64,000 bases of DNA from Pseudomonas sp. RIT-PI-q. GTDB lineage: Bacteria; Pseudomonadota; Gammaproteobacteria; Pseudomonadales; Pseudomonadaceae. The DNA is taken from positions 496,001 through 560,000 of the forward strand of contig NZ_LHPC01000028.1 in assembly GCF_001297125.1 (NCBI RefSeq), read 5' to 3'. A model generated the notes under the pieces. It worked only from the letters and a program-made list of their open reading frames with translations. It was not told where the DNA came from and searched no databases. How positions within the stretch are numbered: position 1 is the stretch's first letter; each line of letters opens with the position of its first letter. Of the stretch, positions 39,065 through 47,671 are shown one piece after another. A program made the translations under genes and the position numbers.

Positions 39065-40716
39065 GCCAGAAGCCGCCCGTTTTCGAGCGCCGGCAGTTCC
39101 TGCATCGGCCGATTCCATGCCGGTGTGGCAGGCCGGGCATCGGTTGCACGCTGCAATGATCGCCAGAGCGGCGCAACCACTGGCCCGCCCATCAGGCCAG
39201 ACCAATGCGACGACGGCGCCGCCTCGACGGATCGAGCCCGTGCCAGCCGCAACCAGATTGCATACTGGTTGCGGGCGATCAGCGGATTGACACCGAAGAG
39301 CACATTCCAGGCCGCCAGGCCTTGCTCGCCGATCGCACTTTCGCCCAGTCCAGCCTGTTCGAGTTCAGACCAGGCAGCCGCATGCTGATCGAAGTACGCC
39401 AACACCACGGCGTGCAAAATCACCAGCAACGGATTGCCCGACGCCCCTTGCTGCAAAGTTTGACGGGCCATCAGCACCGCGTCTTCGGATCTTCCCGACA
39501 GGGCAATACGCACCCGCAAGACCTGCGCCCGAACGCAACTCGGGTCATGACGCAGGCACTTATCGATGCTTTGCGCCGCCTGCTCATTGCGCCGCCAGAA
39601 CCAATGGTGCCAGGCATGGAAGTAATGAACATCAGCCTGATCGGACGCCAGCAAGCATCGTCGAAACAGCACCTTCGCCGCGTCCTCACAGCCGCGCAGA
39701 CTGGTGAGCAAGGCCAGGCGTGTCAGCGCAGCGGTGCTGCAAGGGTCAAGCAACAATGCCTTGGAAATCGCCGAATGCGCTTCTTCAATCGCGCGACCCT
39801 GATAACACAGACCGATCATCGCCTGCCCGAGCCAGGCATCAGCCAAACCACACCAGGGCGGCGCATACCCCGCAGACAATTGCAGGCACTGGCGAAATTG
39901 CACGAATGCATCGCGCAAACTATCGGGGGTGTGTCGCTGCACGCTGCACACCCCATTGAGGTAAGCCACCACGGCAGGGTATGACGAACAAGAGTCGCCA
40001 GCGGGACGCAAACCCGGAAGGCGCTGCGCCACCAGGTAAACCAGCTCCCCGAGCGACGCCTCAAGACCGAGACCGCCGAGCATCTGCCCATGAAGCAGAC
40101 TGTGATCGCGGCCGCGGATCAACTCGATCGACCATTGCTCGCCCGCGCGGGTACACCGCCCGCTCACGTAATAGTCCGCCGCCAATTGCTCGACCAACCG
40201 TCGGGCATCAGTCGGCTGCTCATAGCCCGCCATCAGGCTGGAGGGAATGACATGCACCGCCTCACCGAATGCCGCGGTCAACTGCCGGATCATTGCATCC
40301 TGCAAATCCAGCGCATCCGTCTCATCGACACCGCGAAACGGCAGGATAGCCAGCGATGGCGCCATTGCGGTTTCCTGGCAAGGCAGGTCCAACGCAACCG
40401 CCGGGCAGGTAAAGCGGTAGCCCTGACCGTACACCGTGGCAATGAAATTCTTGTTTTCCTTGAGCAGCTTGCGCAAGGCGTAAATGCACCGGGTCAACGA
40501 CTCCTCGGCAGCATCAGTATTCGGCCAGACACAGTCCAGCAGCTGGTCTTTGCTGATCACCGTGCCGGCAGAACCGAGCAGCAGGCGCAGCACGTGTAAC
40601 TCTTTGGGGGGGACGTGAATTCCTTGTCCGTCTCGCATCAGCGTTCCATCGCTTTGCAATAGCCAGTGGTCAAAAACGAATGACCTGACTGGCGGTTGAT
40701 CAGTTGCACTGTCCAT
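39061..40716 (-). CDS. hilA: HilA-like transcriptional regulator of the T3SS
   Basis: A 551-residue protein from the ATG at 40716 (MDSATDQPPVRSFVFDHWLL), close to the 553 of Salmonella HilA. The N-terminal OmpR-type winged helix (about 12-110) contains PPKELHVLRLLL, SKDQLLDCVWP and EESLTRCIYALRKLL, all near-identical in HilA. It is followed by an adenylate-cyclase-like segment (LAILPFRG) and TPR repeats (about 280-480). The TTG at 40788 is rejected as the start. HilA directly activates the prg and inv operons, and the same role is inferred here. Confidence 0.93.
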   Translation of the reverse strand: MDSATDQPPVRSFVFDHWLLQSDGTLMRDGQGIHVPPKELHVLRLLLGSAGTVISKDQLLDCVWPNTDAAEESLTRCIYALRKLLKENKNFIATVYGQGYRFTCPAVALDLPCQETAMAPSLAILPFRGVDETDALDLQDAMIRQLTAAFGEAVHVIPSSLMAGYEQPTDARRLVEQLAADYYVSGRCTRAGEQWSIELIRGRDHSLLHGQMLGGLGLEASLGELVYLVAQRLPGLRPAGDSCSSYPAVVAYLNGVCSVQRHTPDSLRDAFVQFRQCLQLSAGYAPPWCGLADAWLGQAMIGLCYQGRAIEEAHSAISKALLLDPCSTAALTRLALLTSLRGCEDAAKVLFRRCLLASDQADVHYFHAWHHWFWRRNEQAAQSIDKCLRHDPSCVRAQVLRVRIALSGRSEDAVLMARQTLQQGASGNPLLVILHAVVLAYFDQHAAAWSELEQAGLGESAIGEQGLAAWNVLFGVNPLIARNQYAIWLRLARARSVEAAPSSHWSGLMGGPVVAPLWRSLQRATDARPATPAWNRPMQELPALENGRLLA

Positions 40717-41079
40717 ATATTGAGACGTCTCTATAGAAAGGTACTGAAACGCGGTTAAACCTGTGGTGGGCAGGTTTAACGATGACAAGCAGGGGGACTA
40801 TAGGAAGTTGGGCGAGACTAATCCGTAGGACAAAGAGATTTATAGACAGACGAAATCACGTCTAAAGCTGTAGGACAAATCCAAATGCACCAACTTTAGA
40901 AAATACATTCAGACGTAAACATTCCACCCTCAATGAGCCACTACTATTTTTACCGTTCTTAAAAAAAATCAAAAACATGACACTAATAAATACAATCAAA
41001 AAAATAAGCGATTTTTACAAGAACTCTATAACCCTCGACAATATTATAAAGCCTCTATCTACAACCATCCGAACCCATA
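40717..41079. promoter_or_regulatory. AT-rich divergent region between the HilA-like gene and an effector candidate
   Basis: No gene is visible in 363 bases, which are strikingly AT-rich. GTAGGACAAA occurs twice as a direct repeat (40825-40834 and 40870-40879, period 45). Between them is the inverted repeat AGACG-aaatca-CGTCT (40848-40863). These sites lie about 110-165 bases upstream of the HilA-like start and 200-255 bases upstream of the 41080 gene, a good place for regulator binding. I could not define a convincing promoter. Confidence 0.4.
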
Positions 41080-42312
41080 ATGCATATTACTCAATCCATT
41101 CAGCCCCAAGCATCCACCTTTCCACAACAAAGCATTACCCCCCCTTTACTCCGCGCCAGTGAGGCTGAAAAAAAGAGCGACGAAGAAGTCTATACCAACA
41201 TTCACAATCAAATAAGCACTCGATATGTTGCATTTGATCAGGACAGGGAGATTGGCTATCAAAATAAAGCCGGACTCACCGGCGACATTGACAGCATATC
41301 AAAAGAAGATCTTGTATCAATATTAAATCACATAAAGTCAGACGGTCATTTATTAGAGCAATGTCGACAGAGTTCCGCAAAATCTCCTCTTTTTACAAAA
41401 CTGTACCTTATGTCCGATGAGGGTCAAGGGTGGAATCTCCGACTGCATACTTTTAGTGTCAAAGGAAGTGGATTGGGGGGAGAGGACAGTCCACATTTTC
41501 ATCGATGGACCCTGGCCTCCCAAGTACTTGCCGGTGGATATATCAATGTTAACTATGAGGAAGGCAGTATCGACCAACCCCATGCGAAGGAGCATGAATA
41601 TTCAAAATATGAACTAGGTGCTTCTAAAGCACAGTCCGGCAAAGACTCCCGCCAGACATCCTTTATCTCCAGAGCAACCATGACCCCCACGACGAAAGCG
41701 TTGTATGCCGAAGGTGCGACAAATCACTTCCCTGTCAAACTCGCTCACAGCGTCGAAACACATGCATCGGTCATGGGAACAACTCTGACACTCGCTCATA
41801 CCGGCAAATCCGTGACAGAAAAATCCTATGCCTTCGAAAAAAATGAAGAAATAAAAGAAATCCCTCAAAGCAAAATAGAGGACACCGCCGAATTCGAAAA
41901 CATCTTACAAAGCCAAATAACTTACCTCCAAGTTTTGAGCCTCAGTTCAGACCTCCATACTCTTTTGACCCATCAGCACTCGCTGGATTTGCCCCTGACA
42001 CCCAGGGAAGAAAGCCACTTGCACGACTACCTTGAACCCAATTACGTCGAAACCTCGTTACTTCCTGCAGTTGCTATATACAACATGGAAAGCATTAATG
42101 ATATTCCGCACGAGGAATTCTCCATAGACACCCAAGCTTTTTTGGATGAATGTTTGAGGAATATTGACAGCGATTCACTCAATGCATTAATTGAAGATAA
42201 CCAGGGAGATCTTTTTAACGGTCGACTTACCATCGAGATCAAGGATGCTGAACTTGCTCGACAGTTGAAAACCTGGACCGAAGGCCGGTCTTCCGCAGTA
42301 AACCGACATTAA
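41080..42312 (+). CDS. Unassigned 410-aa cupin-like protein, candidate T3SS effector
   Basis: I do not recognise the family by name. The AT-rich gene is on the strand opposite to its neighbours. The first 40 residues are Gln/Ser/Thr/Pro-rich with few acidic residues, typical of type III secretion signals. Residues about 115-160 read SPHFHRWTLASQVLAGGYIN, and about 215-240 read FPVKLAHSVETHASVMGTTL. This His-x-His-x-Trp plus later His arrangement (His139, His141, His223) looks like the two motifs of a metal-binding cupin or dioxygenase fold. A catalytic effector that acts inside a host cell is possible; this is inference. The C-terminal third (270-410) has no known motif. Confidence 0.55.
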   Translation: MHITQSIQPQASTFPQQSITPPLLRASEAEKKSDEEVYTNIHNQISTRYVAFDQDREIGYQNKAGLTGDIDSISKEDLVSILNHIKSDGHLLEQCRQSSAKSPLFTKLYLMSDEGQGWNLRLHTFSVKGSGLGGEDSPHFHRWTLASQVLAGGYINVNYEEGSIDQPHAKEHEYSKYELGASKAQSGKDSRQTSFISRATMTPTTKALYAEGATNHFPVKLAHSVETHASVMGTTLTLAHTGKSVTEKSYAFEKNEEIKEIPQSKIEDTAEFENILQSQITYLQVLSLSSDLHTLLTHQHSLDLPLTPREESHLHDYLEPNYVETSLLPAVAIYNMESINDIPHEEFSIDTQAFLDECLRNIDSDSLNALIEDNQGDLFNGRLTIEIKDAELARQLKTWTEGRSSAVNRH

Positions 42313-42322
42313 TTAAAGTTTA

Positions 42323-42380
42323 GAAAAAAAACGTCAACTCCTACCATGCCGACCGTGCATCGAGCATTCTAGGAGTTGAC
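42323..42380 (-). terminator. Terminator with an 11-bp stem between convergent effector candidates
   Basis: GTCAACTCCTA (42333-42343) and TAGGAGTTGAC (42370-42380) pair perfectly, with a 26-base loop. Read on the minus strand the stem is followed by CG and a run of eight Ts (42323-42330). It should end transcription of the 847-aa gene; a T-run on the plus side is not present. Confidence 0.75.
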
Positions 42381-42435
42381 TAACTATTGGTAATAGCACC
42401 TGAACTACTGTAACTCAGCCATAAAGTTACAATTT

Positions 42436-44979
42436 CTAGAACTCAGAGTTCGCCGTGAGCAACTCTGATATGAGATCGGTAGCGGCGCCTTGTCCGAACA
42501 GATCACCAGCATCTCGTTGTGATTGAGACAGAACTCCTTCAGTGCGAATGCTTTGACCTGTATATCCTAGCGTGCCTTCAAGAACTTCCACTGCGGTATG
42601 ATAGCCGAGCCCAAGCAAAAAGGCGCTGGCACCTGCAGCACGAGCATAACGTTGCGTTTGGTCAGATGATGTTTTGCCAGACATAGGATTGACGAACTCC
42701 TCGTCATTCGAAAAAGAATTATTACGAGCTAAACTTCCTACATACTGATCTTCCCCCCTCTCTCCACGCAACATATCCCAAGCTTGCAAAATCTCGGCCG
42801 GAGAACCTGACATGTGTCCAACGAGCGGTTCGGTGGTCTCCTTTACCCGTGGTGTTCTAATATCAAATACTGCCCAGCGATTTTCCGGAATACGATCTTC
42901 AGGAAGAATATTCAACATCTTGTCTGCCTCCCGCCCAGTATTATGAACACCCGTCCGGAAAGGTATTTCCCCCCGGAGTGTTTCAGCCTTTATCTTTCGC
43001 TCAGCTCTTTTGTCTGGCCCGACTGCACCGGATCCACCAGCGTCTTTCATACTCTGGATGTCGAGACGACTTGGCACATATAAGCCTAACGCTGTCAGTT
43101 GAAGGTTAAGCTCAGATATCAATTTTTCAGTTGCATTAACGGGAGTAGTGTAAAAGCCTCCTATATCCCCCATGAGACCTATCACTACGGCTCTGTCTGT
43201 AGCACTGGCAGACTCAGTTTCCATTGACGTACCACCTTTACTAACTCGCTGCAGGACCTCAACCAAATCGGCAGATGTCTTTCCATCCATCAATCGTCCC
43301 TTGCCCAATAAATGCGCTCCGATTTCCTCTTGACTTTCAGGACTCAACTTTAAAAAAATGAGATGCAGAACTTTTGCTGCCGCACCAAGCTCTTTGATCA
43401 GTGCAGCACCTGGACTATACAGAGCTCTTCTCCCTTCAACGCTCTGCTTTACAGCCAAGTCCATTGTCTGACTCCGCAACGCAGACTGAGTTGCCGGATC
43501 GACATAGCCTAACTGACTATGTACTGCATGCTGACGCTGCAGCACTTCATCAAAAATTTTAGTTGCCTGATAAGTCTTTTTAAACGCCTCGGTATCATTA
43601 TAGAGATCTTGGCCGACGCCCCCCCAACTTTCACCCTCAAATGTGCTGATGAACGCACCTCTAACCCAAGTTTGCTTAAATGAAGATTGAATTTCGAAAA
43701 GACTGTGCCCACCATCAATATAAACATACAAGCCAGAAATAGCCGAGAAGTAATCATTGAGAACACCGATCATCTCCGACGACTTTAAAAAATGTCCACC
43801 AGCGTTTTGGCTCTCAAGTTTTTCTTTTAAAAACAACATCCCTCTTATTTCTATGAGCATCGACCCAGACAGACCATTGACAAATGGCGTATTACCGCTT
43901 AAAAAATTATACGTCAACCAACTGTCCGAGTCCCTGTCTACAGTTCCACTGGGATCTGCCATATTCAGGCGATCAGGACAGCGAGTATAGAGTTCTGACG
44001 CAACGTCTGGCTTTTTGTCGGGCATAGTGGAAAATCTGAAATCCACAGGTGACTTATCAACATTCCGGAGTATTCCAACATTCAAACTGTCGCTACGACC
44101 AAAATCTCCATCCAGCCGCCCGCGCTTAAAATACAAAGGGTTAGTTTTTGACTTAATTATACCTACTGGGTGATAATCTTTATAAGCATCGGTTTCGTCT
44201 ACCAAATAATTCAGGTATCTTCGCTGATAAAGATCAAGAAGTAATTTTTTAGCATCATTATTAATATCCAGACCATCAATAGCATCTCGCGCACGATCAT
44301 TTTGGGTCATAAGCTGCTGAAACCTGGCATCCTTCCCACAATAAGAACCTTTACAAGCTGCCTCCCAATCCGGAAATTCATTTGCAAGTACATCACTCTT
44401 ATAAAACGCAACAATAGAGTCCGAGAGTGTTCGAATTGCCGTCATCTTAGCATCGTTCCCGACGATACTTGTTAGCATTTCCTTGGAAAAGCAAGTATCA
44501 AAAAAGCGACGCTGATTGTCATTCGTCACATCAAACTTTTCGTTAACATCTAATTTCGTATATTGGGCATCGTAATTCAATATAAGCTTACGTACTGCCT
44601 CGTCTTCACTTGAAAAAGAAGCACCTTTCTCCAATCGCTGAAATGGAGTATTCTCTTCTCGCAAAATTTTTTGAAATGGAGTGGCACTTCCCGCTTTCTG
44701 GAAACGTGTTCTGTCTGGATATGCTAAAGCACCGTCTTTAACAACACCATCAAATTTCTTGTAAACAATATCAACACCTTTAACTTCTCCCTCGAAAGGT
44801 TTACCCTCTACCAAGGTCCCTGTGAACACTCCACCCCTATATGGAAAACCTTCAACTCTTACCGAGTTTTCGCACTTTATCAACTTATCCTTCAATACGT
44901 CTTCATTAGAATCATGACGCTGCAAACATCCATTAACCAAAGACACATTCGAAACAGGGATATTTGATACAACTTTCAT
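42436..44979 (-). CDS. Unassigned 847-aa protein, candidate large T3SS effector
   Basis: I do not recognise this protein. A strong Shine-Dalgarno (GAGGTGG) precedes the ATG. It occupies the place between iacP and the HilA-like gene where SPI-1 carries other effector genes (sipA lies upstream of iacP there). The coding sequence is AT-rich with codon use unlike the flanking secretion genes. The N-terminus (MKVVSNIPVSNVSLVNG) is polar. Residues about 40-95 contain short Gly/Tyr/Phe repeats (YRGGVFTGTLVEGKPFEGEV and KKFDGVVKDG) resembling MORN repeats. The C-terminal third is rich in Gly/Ser and includes VGHMSGSPAEILQAWDML and AFLLGLGYHTAVEVLEG. No membrane helix is obvious. Function is unknown. 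Confidence 0.6.
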   Translation of the reverse strand: MKVVSNIPVSNVSLVNGCLQRHDSNEDVLKDKLIKCENSVRVEGFPYRGGVFTGTLVEGKPFEGEVKGVDIVYKKFDGVVKDGALAYPDRTRFQKAGSATPFQKILREENTPFQRLEKGASFSSEDEAVRKLILNYDAQYTKLDVNEKFDVTNDNQRRFFDTCFSKEMLTSIVGNDAKMTAIRTLSDSIVAFYKSDVLANEFPDWEAACKGSYCGKDARFQQLMTQNDRARDAIDGLDINNDAKKLLLDLYQRRYLNYLVDETDAYKDYHPVGIIKSKTNPLYFKRGRLDGDFGRSDSLNVGILRNVDKSPVDFRFSTMPDKKPDVASELYTRCPDRLNMADPSGTVDRDSDSWLTYNFLSGNTPFVNGLSGSMLIEIRGMLFLKEKLESQNAGGHFLKSSEMIGVLNDYFSAISGLYVYIDGGHSLFEIQSSFKQTWVRGAFISTFEGESWGGVGQDLYNDTEAFKKTYQATKIFDEVLQRQHAVHSQLGYVDPATQSALRSQTMDLAVKQSVEGRRALYSPGAALIKELGAAAKVLHLIFLKLSPESQEEIGAHLLGKGRLMDGKTSADLVEVLQRVSKGGTSMETESASATDRAVVIGLMGDIGGFYTTPVNATEKLISELNLQLTALGLYVPSRLDIQSMKDAGGSGAVGPDKRAERKIKAETLRGEIPFRTGVHNTGREADKMLNILPEDRIPENRWAVFDIRTPRVKETTEPLVGHMSGSPAEILQAWDMLRGERGEDQYVGSLARNNSFSNDEEFVNPMSGKTSSDQTQRYARAAGASAFLLGLGYHTAVEVLEGTLGYTGQSIRTEGVLSQSQRDAGDLFGQGAATDLISELLTANSEF

Positions 44980-45062
44980 TTGTTTTCCACCTCTGAAATT
45001 TCGAAGAGCACGTTAAAATAACAAGCCGGACACCCCTCCCCCAAAAAAATAGCTGTAAAATA

Positions 45063-45329
45063 CTACACAGTGGTTACTCTGTTGCTTTCTACCAAACAGC
45101 AAATATCAGAGACGGTCCTGAACTTAGCTACTCCTGCCTCAGGCAACTCCATACAAAACACCTCGTTAAGCTCCATAACAATTTCTACGAGACTTATTGA
45201 GTCGACGTATAAGTCTTCCACCAACAGTGAACCCCGTTCAATTTTCCTACGACCTACCGGAAAATACTCCGACAACACTCTAATAACCTGACGCTCAATT
45301 TCAACATCCACAATCTGTCTACCTGACAT
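45063..45329 (-). CDS. iacP: T3SS-linked acyl carrier protein IacP
   Basis: An 88-residue acyl carrier protein with the phosphopantetheine serine in LYVDSISLVEIVMELNEVF (DS motif near residue 43). It sits just downstream of sipD, where Salmonella has sipA between sipD and iacP, so the sipA position is empty. In SPI-1, IacP supports translocator secretion. The start ATG at 45329 has GGGGTG upstream. Acyl cargo or partner is not known. Confidence 0.88.
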   Translation of the reverse strand: MSGRQIVDVEIERQVIRVLSEYFPVGRRKIERGSLLVEDLYVDSISLVEIVMELNEVFCMELPEAGVAKFRTVSDICCLVESNRVTTV

Positions 45330-45432
45330 TAGCTACACCCCAAGCACCAGCAGGCAGCGCGGCTCCGACTTGCAAAAGCCTGAGCTACGCCACCTGATTA
45401 TTCTTAAATGAAATTTCCTCTTACATCCAGAA

Positions 45433-46527
45433 TCAAAAATTCAACATAGCCTTAAGCATGTCGGCATATTGATTAAGATGAGAAGACAGTGTCTTGTTGA
45501 AGTTATCGTGATAAGAATTGGCGTTTGAGTATTTCTGCGTGAGGGACTGCAGCATGTTTTTCATGCGCTCCTCCTGGGCGTTGAAGCCGGTTTGCCAGGC
45601 CTGGAATTTTGCGGTATCCCAAGTTACCCATGGAAATAATGGATGCGTTGGAGGCAAGCCTTTTATCATGGTTTCCAACGGTCCGGTGTCAATGACCACG
45701 CAATAAGTGCCGTCTGCGTTTTGCTTGAGACAACTCTCAGGTAGTCCCAACGCTTTTCGCCATTTATCCGCCTCATCCCAGCTAACCCCGCCTTTTTTGG
45801 GATCCGGATAAAGCACGGAGTCCGGGCTGGGATGAGTGTATTTCTTCATCAGGTTTTCCAACGCGGCTTTCAGCTCGTGGACGTTCAAACTTACCTCTTT
45901 ACCGTCATCGCCTCCTTTAATCCACTCTTTCAACATTGCTGTTATGTCGTTGTTGAAATCGGCGAAGAAGTCTGAGTACGCCTTGAGGATATGTTCATAA
46001 CCCTCCAGGTAGCCGTTCTTGATCAGGTCGATAAGTTCAAGCAGTTTGTCGAAGAAATCATTCGAAGATTTGAGCTCGGCATGGAATTCCTCCTCAATCT
46101 CTAGTGGCACATCCGTCAGCACCAACCGCTCTAGAATCTGATCTTTTTCTTTCTCCAATTCGCGCTGCCGTTCCACTGGCAGTGTTTCGGCACAGTGCTG
46201 GAACACCGTTGCGCACTGCCTCATCTGGTGGACATGCATCAGATGCCTGATACGTCTGGTGTGCGTCTGCTCAAGAAACTCCGCCACGAAGGCTTGAGCC
46301 GAACTGTCCGCTATCAGGCGGTCCATCGCTTTAGCCATATCGAACTGAATCTTGAGTCCGTTACCGAGGTTACGGTTCAGCGTTTGCATGGAGCGATCGA
46401 GCAACTGTGTCAGCGAGAAACCTGTGTGCATTTCAACCGGCATTTCAGGCGGCGGCGGTGCATCGATGGGAACGTTGAAGTCTGCCAATGGCCGAGCTGG
46501 CGGTGGAACAAAACCGTTGATTATCAT
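45433..46527 (-). CDS. sctA: T3SS needle-tip protein (SipD/IpaD)
   Basis: Caps the needle and controls translocon insertion. The 364-residue protein has an N-terminal helical hairpin segment rich in Pro (PPPEMPVEMHTG) acting as a self-chaperone, a central coiled coil (about 60-200), and a C-terminal helix ending LTQKYSNANSYHDNFNKTLSSHLNQY, which closely matches the SipD/IpaD signature (QKYSVANSTYDNLVKVLSS). It is 13 bases from the sipC stop. Confidence 0.92.
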   Translation of the reverse strand: MIINGFVPPPARPLADFNVPIDAPPPPEMPVEMHTGFSLTQLLDRSMQTLNRNLGNGLKIQFDMAKAMDRLIADSSAQAFVAEFLEQTHTRRIRHLMHVHQMRQCATVFQHCAETLPVERQRELEKEKDQILERLVLTDVPLEIEEEFHAELKSSNDFFDKLLELIDLIKNGYLEGYEHILKAYSDFFADFNNDITAMLKEWIKGGDDGKEVSLNVHELKAALENLMKKYTHPSPDSVLYPDPKKGGVSWDEADKWRKALGLPESCLKQNADGTYCVVIDTGPLETMIKGLPPTHPLFPWVTWDTAKFQAWQTGFNAQEERMKNMLQSLTQKYSNANSYHDNFNKTLSSHLNQYADMLKAMLNF

Positions 46528-46540
46528 GTTGTTTCCCCAC

Positions 46541-47647
46541 TCAAGCCGTTATCGCGCGAATCACATCAGCGCGGGATTGGAAAAGCTGCATCACCATGTC
46601 CATCAGCTTTTGCAGTAGCGCGGCCTCGGCCGAGTCTTTCTGGCCGACTTCATCACTCAAGCTCTTCTGGGTGTTCTGCGCACTTTGCTGCAGGACCTCT
46701 TTCTCCCGCGCCGCATGCTCGGTCATGCGCACCATATTGGAGACCACCTTACTCATGCTCATCGACATGGCGTTGAGCGCGCGGCCGATTTCGAGTTTCT
46801 TTTCGATGCCTTTGGCGTTCGCCAGGCTTAGCCAGTCGGAGGTCTTCTCCATCGTCTGCGCCTTGAGGATTTCCCCGTCGAACCAGGCCTGCTCCTTAGG
46901 CGTCAGGGTTGCCCCCTTGGGTTTGAAATCAACTGTAATTACGCGGCCGTAATCATCGAGCGTCTTGATTTTGTAGGTCGTTTCCGGATTCCAGTCATCG
47001 CGCTTGCCATGCTGACCGAGGTCGCCGGCGATGTTGTTGGCGTCGAGGGCGTTGCGCTTGTGCAGGTTGATGTCCGCGTGTTTCAACCCTTGGCCCTGAA
47101 AGGTCTTGACCATGGCAAAACCGGCGATGGCACCGGACACCACGGCCGCGGTGATGGCGCTGTTCAGCGCAGCCTTGCCCGACTCGACAATAGCGGCGCC
47201 CTGGGCTTTGGCAGCATCAGCGGCCATGACACTGAAATGCCCACGCAGCTGAGCGTTGGCGACGCGGGAGATGTTCAGCGCGATGATCGCGGCGACCAGT
47301 ACGTTGGCGTGTTTTTCCCACGCGCCAGGGTCAAAAATCAAGTCGTTGCGCACTTCATCATCGACGTTCACCGACGCCGCGACGAAGTCTTGCCAATCCG
47401 ATTCATCCAGCTGTCTGGCGTTAATCGCATAATCAAGCTCCATGGCAATAGACGCTGGCGAGTCACCGCTCTGGAGTATTTGCTTTTGCACAATCTGGTC
47501 GACCAGTACCGCATCCGAAAGGCGCTTGCCTTTGCGTTCTTTTGAAAACTGGTCCTGGGCAATCAATTCGCTCAGGCCGGCATCGTTGACCGGATCGTGG
47601 GGTAATGCCGCGGGTGTTTTCCCGACCGATGAGTGAATAAAGATCAT
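46541..47647 (-). CDS. sctB: T3SS minor translocator (SipC/IpaC)
   Basis: Second pore-forming translocator. From the ATG at 47647 (AAGGAA upstream) it has 368 residues. A hydrophobic stretch (AAVVSGAIAGFAMVK, about 168-185) flanks a charged region, and the C-terminal helix has the coiled pattern of SipC (DMVMQLFQSRADVIRAI). The upstream half is polar. The call rests on position between sipB and sipD, size (SipC is 409) and the single hydrophobic domain. Confidence 0.85.
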   Translation of the reverse strand: MIFIHSSVGKTPAALPHDPVNDAGLSELIAQDQFSKERKGKRLSDAVLVDQIVQKQILQSGDSPASIAMELDYAINARQLDESDWQDFVAASVNVDDEVRNDLIFDPGAWEKHANVLVAAIIALNISRVANAQLRGHFSVMAADAAKAQGAAIVESGKAALNSAITAAVVSGAIAGFAMVKTFQGQGLKHADINLHKRNALDANNIAGDLGQHGKRDDWNPETTYKIKTLDDYGRVITVDFKPKGATLTPKEQAWFDGEILKAQTMEKTSDWLSLANAKGIEKKLEIGRALNAMSMSMSKVVSNMVRMTEHAAREKEVLQQSAQNTQKSLSDEVGQKDSAEAALLQKLMDMVMQLFQSRADVIRAITA

Positions 47648-47671
47648 CAAAAATTCCTTTTATCTTTGAGT

